Assembly: GCA_020720405.1 (NCBI GenBank)
Contig: DYOS01000003.1
Location: 17,082 to 81,081, forward strand
Reading direction: 5' to 3'
Length of the DNA: 64,000 nt
Source of the DNA: Caldithrix sp.
Lineage (GTDB): Bacteria; Calditrichota; Calditrichia; Calditrichales; Calditrichaceae
The notes beneath the pieces are model-generated. The model ran no database searches, was not told the origin of the DNA, and worked only from the letters and a program-made list of their open reading frames with translations. Shown piece after piece: positions 55,635 to 64,000 of this stretch; within the stretch, counting starts at the first letter, position 1; each line of letters begins with the position of its first letter. A program made the translations under genes and the position numbers.

Positions 55635-56434
55635 TAATTACTCCAATTCACTGAAAAGGTCTCCCACTCTGATTCCGATCCGCTCTTTAAAATGCCAAAC
55701 TCATCTTTAATACTACCGACAGAATCTATCCGCCAACGATATTCACCTTTATACGGTAAAACATTCTTTACCCAGTCCCCGCTAAGCGAATCAATCTGCT
55801 GGTCATTACTATAATCGGTATCGATATATTTTACATACATCAGAGGAAAAAAATTTTCCCCGATATCAATATTTCGCTCAATTCTGAGAATGTACTGATT
55901 TGGTAATATACTGTCATTGAATCGCCATTTAAAGGCCAGTTTCGGCCTGGTAAATGTTTGCGCATCTTTGCTGGTCGGATAAATCAACTGAGCTTTTGAC
56001 ATCAATTCATACCAGACAATTATGGATGGATCACTCTCGTTACCATTTTTATCTACTGCGGTAATATAATAAGAATACCGCTTTTCCACTTCCAGAGTGC
56101 CATCGATAAAAACCGTATCCTGCAGATAGGGATTATCGATATCAATGGTTGAATGAATATTAAAATTGATCTGACTCATTGGATCGATAGAACGATAAAC
56201 CCTGAATTGTTCTACTTCATTCAACTGCGGATGACTTCTCCACATAACCTGTATGCGGTTATCCCCTTCAGAGCCGGGCAAGGCATCGATACCTTTTTCA
56301 AATTGTAATGTATCATCCTCAGCAGATTTTTCAACGATCTGTACCATTTCAGGCGGAGTATTATCTTTTGGCTTGGGATCCTGGCAGTTATAAAACAAAG
56401 CAAATCCGATGATGATTAATATTTTTTTCATCAT
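55634..56434 (-). CDS. Fibronectin type III-like lipoprotein
   Basis: A 266-residue predicted lipoprotein: hydrophobic segment then LFYNC (Cys17; the lipobox is imperfect). Two Fn3-like modules follow (about 60-140 with VEQFRVYRSIDP and RYSYYITAVDKNGNESDPS; about 150-265 with RPKLAFKWRFND and YRWRIDSVG). No catalytic motif. The ATG overlaps the porV stop by 4 bases, so it belongs to the porU-porV transcript and may be an accessory part of secretion or cargo anchoring; that role is inferred from position. Confidence 0.75.
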   Translation of the reverse strand: MMKKILIIIGFALFYNCQDPKPKDNTPPEMVQIVEKSAEDDTLQFEKGIDALPGSEGDNRIQVMWRSHPQLNEVEQFRVYRSIDPMSQINFNIHSTIDIDNPYLQDTVFIDGTLEVEKRYSYYITAVDKNGNESDPSIIVWYELMSKAQLIYPTSKDAQTFTRPKLAFKWRFNDSILPNQYILRIERNIDIGENFFPLMYVKYIDTDYSNDQQIDSLSGDWVKNVLPYKGEYRWRIDSVGSIKDEFGILKSGSESEWETFSVNWSN

Positions 56435-57441
56435 AAATGAAATGAAATCGAAATACGATGGGTATTTCCGAGTTCATGCCCCTGATAAGCATAATCAAAA
56501 ACTAATTTCCACAAATATAAACCGGCCCCAGCTGAGAATTCAGTTGAATTATAACCTGCTCTTAAGGCCAGTATGGAATGATAGAGCAATTCCGTTCCCA
56601 AATGTGTTGAATTACCATAAATACTATTAATGTCATAAACAAAGGTTGCCTTTGAGTCCATAAAATGAAGCGGCTGTTCGTAGGCAAATCCATATTTAAA
56701 ATTTCTATCAATAGTATCCTTATGTTTGGAATCGGTATCCCATGTTATTTTTGTACCGGGAATATCCTGAACGTTTAAGCCAAAGGAAAGCGTTCCGTAA
56801 TAGGATTCTTCAAATATTTCACTCAAGCCGAATCTGGCCGCTAAGCCGCCATCGACACCAATCCCGCTTCCGCTGTTCTGATCGAGATGATAGTTTAACA
56901 TTTTGAAATTCATTCCATAGCCGATATCGACGGGTACTTCAAAATATTGCCAGCCCAAATCAAGATTAACCCGTTTCAGTTTGGCAAATGTAATAAAATA
57001 AGCATCATTATAGGCATTAAAATAATCTGTAGGTTCTGAAGTTAAAGGCAGAGCCAAATTTTTTATTCTTTCAAAGGCGGTATGGGTATCGTCAAACAAA
57101 TAGCGGGGAATGTTATCAACACCGGTTCGAAGCCAGGCCACCGAAACCGTCGCACCGCCAAAAACCGGCATGGCCACACTGATCTGACTTTGACTGCTTA
57201 AATTTCCGAGCATATCCGCATACATTGACCCAACCTGAAATTCAGAAATAAAAGCCAGACCGGCCGGATTCCAGAAAAATCCATCCGGGTCATTACTCAG
57301 CGCAACATAAGCGCCGCCCATACTTAACGCCCGGGCCCCAACGCCTCCTTCAAGAACAGCATTGGCATACCGGGTTTCTCCTGCCATTAGGATATTGACT
57401 GTTAAAAAAAGTAAAATTAAATAATTTTTAATATTTTTCAT
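56431..57441 (-). CDS. porV: PorV, type IX secretion outer-membrane protein
   Basis: A 336-residue barrel of the PorV/PorQ family. Signal peptide to about residue 20; family block GGVGARALSMGGAYVALSND followed by FWNPAGLA. In T9SS, PorV carries cargo from the translocon to PorU, which removes the sorting domain. It overlaps the porU stop by 4 bases (ATGA), the pairing expected of a functional PorU-PorV unit. It differs from the PorV/PorQ gene at 17921, which has its own regulation. Confidence 0.88.
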   Translation of the reverse strand: MKNIKNYLILLFLTVNILMAGETRYANAVLEGGVGARALSMGGAYVALSNDPDGFFWNPAGLAFISEFQVGSMYADMLGNLSSQSQISVAMPVFGGATVSVAWLRTGVDNIPRYLFDDTHTAFERIKNLALPLTSEPTDYFNAYNDAYFITFAKLKRVNLDLGWQYFEVPVDIGYGMNFKMLNYHLDQNSGSGIGVDGGLAARFGLSEIFEESYYGTLSFGLNVQDIPGTKITWDTDSKHKDTIDRNFKYGFAYEQPLHFMDSKATFVYDINSIYGNSTHLGTELLYHSILALRAGYNSTEFSAGAGLYLWKLVFDYAYQGHELGNTHRISISFHL

Positions 57442-60400
57442 TTTAATTTAGCAATCTTCAAAGTGCGTTTGATAGTTTTGGCCTTGACCTTTGCTTCTAT
57501 GGTAGCGAAATACACACCATTGGCGACTTCGAATCCATCCTCGTCTGTTCCATCCCAAATCAATTCGTGATAGCCAACATCTAAAATATTGTCGTCCGGA
57601 AAAGTCTCGTCCAGTTCCAATACACCGGAACGAATTAATCTGCCGGAGATCGTATAAATTTTAACCTTTAAATCATCAATGATGTTATTATTTATCACAT
57701 CAAAAGATATAATTGTTTTATCCGTGAACGGATTCGGATAATTACCATACACGATTAGATCAAAGCCATCGCTGACCCTGAACAAAGTTTCACGGGTCGA
57801 TTCATTTCCATTAATATCAGCCACTTTTACTGTCAGGTTGTGCTCACCGGCTTCCAGTTGCGGTGTAGCTAAAATTGCTACGCTATTTGGATTGCGTAAG
57901 GTGTCAGGATAGGATATCTGAGTGGTTTCGAGTTCAGAATCATTAATTTTCAGGCTAAAACTTTCAGTAAAATTTACACCGTTTTCATCCTGCAACAGAA
58001 TGGCGATGTTGGGCTGACTTGTGATGAGCATATTTTGTATCATCGGCCGGCCATTTGCGGTAATCTCAATCCTGGGTATTTTTGAATCATCAAAACTGAA
58101 TACTGCATACAGCCCGGATTTGGTAAGTGCGGCCGTAAGTTGAGCACCATGCAATTGCGATGGAACCTTTGTCCATAATCCCAGAAAATCATCAAAACGG
58201 AAGAATGCTGCTTTTGAAATCAAGGCCGGAGAATAATTTTGCACATCAAGGTCTGCGGATAATTGAGCCGGGGAAATAAGCTTACTTACCGGATTTTTTA
58301 TATTGATCCACAGCGCCGACTCATCCGTTTGGTTCTTAATTTTGATGTAATCCAGGTCCTTTTGATCCTGATTCGCTATATAAGCTGTGATATCCTGTGC
58401 AGCGAGCTCAATCAGTGTTGAGGCAGTCAAATTACCCGGACCGATATAGAAATTCCATAAATCATCAATTCGAAGTGTATCATTTTCAACAAAATTAATG
58501 CTTGTCCCAAGCGAGAAATCAACCGGAACCAGGTTAAGGCTGACTTGCTTGCGGATGGTATTATTGTTTTCATTGATTTCCTGGAATTGACCATCGCTGT
58601 CAATTTGAATTTCAAATGTAAAAACTGATTTAAGCGTATCGATTTGTACCGGGACGGAATATTTTTTTTGCGCATGGGATAACAAATCTGTGGTTTCGTT
58701 GAAAATATCAATTTGGGATTGAATTCCACTTTCATCAAAAACCCTAAGCAGAATTCCCGAGGCCGACGAATCAGATTCATTGGAGATCGTAAAATCCAAC
58801 TGCAGTTCATTGGTACCATTAAAAGCAATCGAGTTTTCTATTACCCTAAATTCTGGCCGTGGATCATAAATAGTTAATTTTTGCCAGCGGTACCTGTGTT
58901 CGAATCCGCCCTGCTCGGTAACAATAACATCAAAATATTTAATGCCGTCAGAAGGAAATCCAGGGAAAGAATCTATGGTCTGGAAGGTTGAATCATTGGT
59001 CTGCTGCATCGGCAAAGTAATATTGTAAGTGTATAATCGGTCGTCATCCTTGAAATCAGTCAGTTTTACTGCTTCAATCTGATAAGGTGAATATATTGCT
59101 AATGATATCCCAAATGGCTGGTTAACTGTTAAATCAGCGGGATTTGTTTTAACGGAGCGGATAATTGAATTCTCTGCTGAAAAGGAAGTTTTACCGGAGG
59201 CACTGAAATCCTGGGTATTCAGATAGGCCACAACGGTGTAATCACCCACAGATAAATCTGATGGCAGAGTAAATTGGACCTGAGCCGAGTTGTTTAGCAA
59301 CTCAAAACTTTGCTCCAGAATAACATGTTTTTTAGCATTGAAAACCTGCACAGTGCCGTCTTTGCCCGAAACGGCTGCTGCTATTTTAACAACAATATTT
59401 TCACCGCCGGTTGGCGTATAATTGTTGAGCGACAAACTGAGATGATTGTTCGGTTCCTGCATTTTTAGGGCCGGATCACCGAGCAGGTTATACTGATGAA
59501 CCATAGATTTGGTCAGTGAGGTATAACCCCAGGTGTAAAAACTACCTTCTTCAGTGTAATAAACCGGATTTGCCAGATAGTTAATTTTCATCAGATTAAC
59601 CGCCTCACCAAAAGTGAGACCCCGGTTCCAGAGGAAATCAAACAAACTCCACTCGATAGCAAAATCATTATAAGTCCAGCCCACCCCGGAACTGGCCAGA
59701 GCTGCTATTGCACCACGGTTTTCAGCGATAACCAGTTTTTCAGCCAGACCGAGTTTACCCGGATTCTCAAAGGCACCGGTAAAACAGGTCATACTGGCAA
59801 CAAAAGGCAGTTTAGCTCCATTATTTAAACGATCAATATCGTCTAAATTTAATAATTGCACATCCGCCCAGATCGCCCCGCCACCATGACCTAAAAAGTT
59901 TATAAAAGAAAGCCCGTCATCAAAATAATCAATTAGGTCGGTGGTACTTCCAAAGACAGGATCAAATCCTGAAAGGTCACTGTCTTTAACCGTATTCAAG
60001 CGGTAAGGAATTATACTTTGCGGTGACTTCATATTCATCAGCCGCAGATTCTGAGTCCGGAAAACAGGTTTTTGGGTCAGGTTTTCCGGCTCATCGTTTT
60101 CATCGTTGCCGCTGATAAATAAGGCCTTTGAGCGCCATGGACCATTATTGGCAGTTGATGAATAGTTTTTGACTTTATCAATATAATTTATCAAATCATC
60201 ATTGCTGCCGGCCGGAATGCGACTGACAATTACATCAGGGATAGCATCGTTTTCAGTAAACAAAACACTATACCAGTGATCGGACGCTGCTGAACCAAAA
60301 GTATCGGTTTCATACAACATCGTTGGTACGAGATCATTGCTTTGTCTGATCACACCCTTGTAGTCATAACTGGCATCACCAATCAGAACAACATATTTTA

Positions 60401-62432
60401 AAGGGTAAGTTTGACCCCAATTCGAAAATACATATCTTATAAAGTCTTTAATGGCCAGCGGTGATTTTATACCATGATTAAACTGGTCATATATCAATTC
60501 AACGTCCACAATAGCCGGTTTCAGACCGTCGGCTTCCTTTAATTCGGCCAATCCGCTGCAGTTATTGACCAGAAGGCCGTTTGTGATGATTAGGTAATCC
60601 GCTTCATTTCCGGAATCAGACAAAAGCAAACCGGGTTGTTCGTCGTTCCAGTTTTTTGATTTGACAATAGATTCCGGTTTCAGCTTCTGCGACTCGCTGA
60701 CCGCAATGTATTCCACATCTGGATCAAATATTTCATCCTGAAATGTAATCCGGTAAGAAGAATAGTTTTGCTCATCCTTATGGTAATCTATCTGGGCATT
60801 TACAATTTTGCTGATTCCATTTTTATATATCTGTATGTTCTTATCGGAAAAGCCGTCAATTTCGAATTGGATGGTTTTGAATTGCGGGTTTTCATAAAGA
60901 ATATCAAGATAATCCTGATCAATTGAAAAATTGATATAATCCTTCTCTGACCGATATTTACGGGCATAAACAATATCGAACCAGTTCAGCAAAACTATAT
61001 CCGTCACCCCGGTTTGTTCCATATCGATTCGCAATGAATTAACACCGTCGGTGACCGTTGACTGTGAGAAACCGGAAGCATCGTAATTACCAAGGAATTG
61101 AAGGCGTTGACCATCCCAGCGCTCATCGGAGGTTATTTCATCAACTTTTTTATCATTTAACCAGATGGAAAGCTCATGGCCGGTCAATGGATTTGTCGGA
61201 TATTTGTAATACGATTTTCCACGGAAGGCTGCTTTAACGAAGAGGTGGGAACCATAACCGTAGGGATGCGGGAGTTCAAAATTATAGGTCCGGCTTTCTA
61301 CGGCGCTTATTCCGGAATCAAAAAACCAATGATCAATTTCATAACCCGGACGATTCAGATTGGAACTTGTATGGCCAAAATTTTCGTGGTACTTATCTTC
61401 CTCAAAGTGAATAACATCTTTAAAATAGGCCGGTTTTAGAAAGGTACCAGGACGTGTTTCCACAAGCCCACCACTTTCCTCAACTATTCTCCGGCCATTA
61501 TCGCTACCAACAATCAGCCAATAAACATTAACATCCGTAAATGGATCTTTGTATAATTCGGGATTTAAATCGATAAATGTTTTTTCATTCGGCTCGCCGG
61601 CGAATTCAAAAAAATCCTGTTCATCAAACTGATGATCCTGACCGCCCTTAAAATAAATCGGAATTTCTCTGCCCCGGTTAATTAAACGGATTTTTTGCGG
61701 ATCCACCTGATTCAATGGGAAATCAACGGCATCCAGGTCGTCAGATGTCACTTTATAAATGCCTGCCTGGCGGACATGAATTTTGTATTTGATCTCGCTG
61801 CCATACCAATCATCTGTGTTTTGAATCTGGGTAGCGTTTTGGTCCGGCATCGAAGGAACCAGTTTGGAATCGGTCTGTGCAAAATATTGCGCATTTAGAC
61901 TCATCTCCCTGGTCAGAGAATTTTGCTTTATAGAATTAAGATTACCATTAACCGGATATTTTAGTTCTATAATGCAGGATTTCAATACTTTGACGCTGAG
62001 CTGATCTAAAAACCATACCGGGTATATATTTAAGGAGTAAAGCGCTTCGGATCGGTAATTTCCAATTTTAAATATTTCTACGGGATTGGCGATAAAACCG
62101 TTTTCCGGCTTGGTGTTAATATAGATTGGCGGTTGTTCGATACGGATAGACTCCCATTGTTCATCAGAAATACTGATCACCGGCATGGCTTCAGAATTCA
62201 GGGAGATAATTTTGTTTATAAACGGTACAACCCGGCCTTCAGCATCAGGGATCATCTGACTGTTGTCATAGCGCAGCAAGACCCGGCCGTTCTCAATATC
62301 GAGAGCAGGCTGATCGGAGGTCATCCTGATTCTTAACGAACCTGCTTTTTCTTCAATAATATCCACCCGGATATTCTGTCCAAAAACCTGAGTAAAGAAA
62401 AACATTATTAAAATTATGGGGATTATTCGCAT
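57438..62432 (-). CDS. porU: PorU-type C25 (gingipain-family) peptidase of type IX secretion
   Basis: A 1664-residue secreted cysteine peptidase. Signal peptide 1-18; N-terminal beta domains; the C25 catalytic region has His849 in FLGHGGG and Cys883 in MTCFTG, both intact, with the preceding LIGDASYDYKG strand. Beyond it lie Ig-like domains and, at the C-terminus, a FlgD-like T9SS sorting domain (GNYPNPF, then ANGVYFATIEAK). PorU removes the CTD of cargo and attaches it to lipopolysaccharide. It is some 500 residues longer than the P. gingivalis protein, with extra Ig-like regions. No other por genes (porK-N, sov) are present. Confidence 0.87.
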   Translation of the reverse strand: MRIIPIILIMFFFTQVFGQNIRVDIIEEKAGSLRIRMTSDQPALDIENGRVLLRYDNSQMIPDAEGRVVPFINKIISLNSEAMPVISISDEQWESIRIEQPPIYINTKPENGFIANPVEIFKIGNYRSEALYSLNIYPVWFLDQLSVKVLKSCIIELKYPVNGNLNSIKQNSLTREMSLNAQYFAQTDSKLVPSMPDQNATQIQNTDDWYGSEIKYKIHVRQAGIYKVTSDDLDAVDFPLNQVDPQKIRLINRGREIPIYFKGGQDHQFDEQDFFEFAGEPNEKTFIDLNPELYKDPFTDVNVYWLIVGSDNGRRIVEESGGLVETRPGTFLKPAYFKDVIHFEEDKYHENFGHTSSNLNRPGYEIDHWFFDSGISAVESRTYNFELPHPYGYGSHLFVKAAFRGKSYYKYPTNPLTGHELSIWLNDKKVDEITSDERWDGQRLQFLGNYDASGFSQSTVTDGVNSLRIDMEQTGVTDIVLLNWFDIVYARKYRSEKDYINFSIDQDYLDILYENPQFKTIQFEIDGFSDKNIQIYKNGISKIVNAQIDYHKDEQNYSSYRITFQDEIFDPDVEYIAVSESQKLKPESIVKSKNWNDEQPGLLLSDSGNEADYLIITNGLLVNNCSGLAELKEADGLKPAIVDVELIYDQFNHGIKSPLAIKDFIRYVFSNWGQTYPLKYVVLIGDASYDYKGVIRQSNDLVPTMLYETDTFGSAASDHWYSVLFTENDAIPDVIVSRIPAGSNDDLINYIDKVKNYSSTANNGPWRSKALFISGNDENDEPENLTQKPVFRTQNLRLMNMKSPQSIIPYRLNTVKDSDLSGFDPVFGSTTDLIDYFDDGLSFINFLGHGGGAIWADVQLLNLDDIDRLNNGAKLPFVASMTCFTGAFENPGKLGLAEKLVIAENRGAIAALASSGVGWTYNDFAIEWSLFDFLWNRGLTFGEAVNLMKINYLANPVYYTEEGSFYTWGYTSLTKSMVHQYNLLGDPALKMQEPNNHLSLSLNNYTPTGGENIVVKIAAAVSGKDGTVQVFNAKKHVILEQSFELLNNSAQVQFTLPSDLSVGDYTVVAYLNTQDFSASGKTSFSAENSIIRSVKTNPADLTVNQPFGISLAIYSPYQIEAVKLTDFKDDDRLYTYNITLPMQQTNDSTFQTIDSFPGFPSDGIKYFDVIVTEQGGFEHRYRWQKLTIYDPRPEFRVIENSIAFNGTNELQLDFTISNESDSSASGILLRVFDESGIQSQIDIFNETTDLLSHAQKKYSVPVQIDTLKSVFTFEIQIDSDGQFQEINENNNTIRKQVSLNLVPVDFSLGTSINFVENDTLRIDDLWNFYIGPGNLTASTLIELAAQDITAYIANQDQKDLDYIKIKNQTDESALWINIKNPVSKLISPAQLSADLDVQNYSPALISKAAFFRFDDFLGLWTKVPSQLHGAQLTAALTKSGLYAVFSFDDSKIPRIEITANGRPMIQNMLITSQPNIAILLQDENGVNFTESFSLKINDSELETTQISYPDTLRNPNSVAILATPQLEAGEHNLTVKVADINGNESTRETLFRVSDGFDLIVYGNYPNPFTDKTIISFDVINNNIIDDLKVKIYTISGRLIRSGVLELDETFPDDNILDVGYHELIWDGTDEDGFEVANGVYFATIEAKVKAKTIKRTLKIAKLK

Positions 62433-62473
62433 ACTATCCGGAAATTTTCCTGCTTTTATTCGCTATAAAACAA

Positions 62474-62507
62474 GAATTGGGTAACCACATTTATGGTTGC
62501 CCAATTC
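62474..62507 (-). terminator. Terminator downstream of the large repeat protein
   Basis: A near-perfect stem GAATTGGG..AACCA / TGGTT..CCCAATTC (arms 62474-62486 and 62494-62507) followed on the minus strand by TTGTTTTAT. It lies after the stop at 62549 and before porU. Confidence 0.8.
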
Positions 62508-62548
62508 TTCAACTTCTGAATTTATAAATTAGACAATTGCAGTTCGAA

Positions 62549-64000
62549 TTATTTCATCAGCAACATTTTACCAACTTTACGGAATGAACCAGCCTGCATT
62601 TGATAAATATACATACCGCTCGCCACATGCTGGCCATTTTCATTGGTCGCATCCCAGATAACCGAATGATCTCCGGCTTCATAAGTCTTGTTACCAATCA
62701 GTGTTTTTACCAATTGTCCCTGTATATCAAACACTTTAATGGTCACATCATTTGATTCGGGCATCAGGAAGCGAATGGTTGTGGTCGGGTTAAACGGGTT
62801 AGGATAATTGTTCATCAAGGCGTATGTATCCGGGACTGGTACATCAACCGTGATCACAGATTCAGTATTTTTAAGCCCGCTTACGCTGACCGATTCAAGC
62901 CGGTACTGATATTTAGCGCCCGACTCAACCCGGGAATCACTAAAGGAATAGGATGATTCATCAGAAGAATTTCCCTGACCTTCGATAAGCCCGCTGTTTA
63001 TCAGCAGCCAATTATCTTCTCCATCAGGACTGCGATAGATATTAAATCCCTGATTATTCAGTTCTGAGGCTGTCGACCAGTTCAAAACTACCTGGTTATA
63101 TGAGGCCTCAGCGCTAAAGGCAAGAAGCTCAACAGGCAGCGAGTTGTCGATACTTCCATCGGGATCATCACCGAACGTAAAATGGTTTCCTGCGGCTACA
63201 AGAACAGCCGATGTAATAGTACCCGATGAGGCACCACCTGTGGTTCCCCCATTCCCGGCACTAAACCATACACCTGAACCGCCGGAATTCAACTGCGCAA
63301 CCCGTAAATCTGACGGGCTCTGCACATTATCAGCGGCATTCCAGGTCAGCGTAACAGAAAGCCCGGATGGAGTACCTCCGGTTCCATCAATTATCCAGTA
63401 ACGGACAGAGGAAACCAGATCGAGCTGGCCAGCCTGGACTGTACCTATACCATAAGCAGAGCTGTTTATCTGCAGAACACTTAAGGAATAAGCGCCGTTA
63501 TTTGCCGTAGCAAAATTTGCGGAAACCGGCAGGTATTCGCCGCCGCGTCCGGTATGGAATGTATAGGTTCCGACTGAGGCGCCGCTGGCAAAATCTTTGA
63601 CCAGGTTGCCATCAATAAAACGGGTCGCTGAAGCATTGCTAAGTGTACCTGCCGTCCCCAGAGTTACCGTATTTGTTCCGCAGGTCACCCCGCCGCCGCT
63701 CAGACTAAGCGTAGCATTTACGGTGAAGGCATGGCTTGAATTAACACCAGATGTATTGCTCACGGTCAGGTTGTTAAAAACCAGCGTACCGGCACCGGTA
63801 GAAATTGACTGGGCACCAGAAGAACCATCAAAAGTAAACGAACCGCTACCGGCCGAAAGACTGCCACCGCCCATGGTCAGGGAAGCACCACTGAAAGTGG
63901 TTGTGCTGGCCGGTGTAAACGTACCACCGTTCAAGCTGGCCGTACCATTCAGATCCAAAGTCTGGGTTCCAAAAGATGTATTTCCGCCAGGATTGAAAGC
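62549..64000 (-). CDS. Secreted repeat protein with Fn3-like domain and T9SS sorting domain (5' end off window)
   Basis: The frame is open to base 64000, so at least 483 C-terminal residues are visible and the start is missing. The upper half is low in complexity, rich in Gly, Ser, Thr and Asn, with short beta-strand repeats (NGGTFTPASTTTFSGAS, GSFTFDGSSGAQSIS) like beta-helical adhesins. About 290-385 is an Fn3-like domain (ELLAFSAEASYNQVVLNW, GFNIYRSPDGEDNW). The last 85 residues are a textbook type A sorting domain (NNYPNPFNPTTTIRF, KVFDIQGQLVKTLI, ASGMYIYQMQAG). It is probably a PorU/PorV substrate. Confidence 0.88.
   Translation of the reverse strand, partial: AFNPGGNTSFGTQTLDLNGTASLNGGTFTPASTTTFSGASLTMGGGSLSAGSGSFTFDGSSGAQSISTGAGTLVFNNLTVSNTSGVNSSHAFTVNATLSLSGGGVTCGTNTVTLGTAGTLSNASATRFIDGNLVKDFASGASVGTYTFHTGRGGEYLPVSANFATANNGAYSLSVLQINSSAYGIGTVQAGQLDLVSSVRYWIIDGTGGTPSGLSVTLTWNAADNVQSPSDLRVAQLNSGGSGVWFSAGNGGTTGGASSGTITSAVLVAAGNHFTFGDDPDGSIDNSLPVELLAFSAEASYNQVVLNWSTASELNNQGFNIYRSPDGEDNWLLINSGLIEGQGNSSDESSYSFSDSRVESGAKYQYRLESVSVSGLKNTESVITVDVPVPDTYALMNNYPNPFNPTTTIRFLMPESNDVTIKVFDIQGQLVKTLIGNKTYEAGDHSVIWDATNENGQHVASGMYIYQMQAGSFRKVGKMLLMK

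Noticed and set aside
1..64000. CRISPR arrays, insertion sequences, prophage, tRNA or rRNA genes
   Set aside because: No evenly spaced direct repeats, transposase or phage motifs, or cloverleaf/rRNA signatures were seen in the gaps.

Overview
The window looks like a chromosome segment from a member of the FCB (Fibrobacterota-Chlorobiota-Bacteroidota) supergroup. The main evidence is the type IX secretion signature: a PorU-type C25 peptidase overlapping a PorV gene, plus three proteins ending in FlgD-like C-terminal sorting domains with the NYPNP motif. A DUF2723 O-mannosyltransferase-type protein, DUF4837, DUF5683-like and Big_5 lipoproteins fit the same group. Clear Shine-Dalgarno sites (AGGAGG or AGGAG) precede many genes, which is unusual for Bacteroidota proper, so a candidate FCB phylum (for example near Calditrichota, Marinimicrobia or KSB1) is more likely. 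That placement is inference. Every gene I can support lies on the minus strand, so transcription runs from high to low coordinates. I see no tRNA, rRNA, CRISPR array or insertion sequence.

Layout. 1-4014: Big_5 lipoprotein, dapF, TPR lipoprotein and a partial GDP-mannose pyrophosphorylase. 4330-7993: the classical ffh-rpsP-khpA-rimM-trmD-rplS translation and SRP operon. 8052-17808: rsmB, an SDR reductase, two DUF5683-like paralogues, a metallopeptidase/beta-propeller/Omp85-like barrel fusion and a T9SS cargo with an M6-like fold whose catalytic site is destroyed. 17921-19208: a PorV/PorQ-family gene behind a consensus promoter and an attenuator-like leader. 19234-28251: an envelope operon with DUF2723, a UPF0104 flippase-like protein, DUF4837, RmlD, polyprenol-phosphate mannose synthase, accA, a thioesterase and a 59-residue Trm112-like protein. 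28324-31659: a DUF4440-like lipoprotein and an NrtABC/SsuABC-type transporter.

31688-44139 is the most unusual block: an apparent chemosensory operon of eleven genes. It encodes two CheB-like proteins whose esterase domains have lost catalytic residues, a double-receiver DUF4388 protein, CheW, a dCache-type chemoreceptor, CheY, a bacteriohemerythrin, an unrecognised 128-residue protein, a PilZ protein, a large CheA and a ParA-type ATPase. There is no cheR. The CheA carries one phosphorylatable Hpt domain and three segments that look like Hpt domains without the histidine. The ABC transporter genes follow ParA after only 28 bases.

44423-52644: recG, lolD, lolC, lysS, prfB (with its programmed +1 frameshift) and a SpoIID/LytB-domain protein, probably read from the promoter at 52676-52704. 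52761-55049: two tandem paralogues with a predicted outer-membrane barrel and a C-terminal coiled coil. 55146-62432: porU, porV, a fibronectin-like lipoprotein and an SLBB protein, all overlapping. 62549-64000: the C-terminal part of a large secreted repeat protein that runs off the window.
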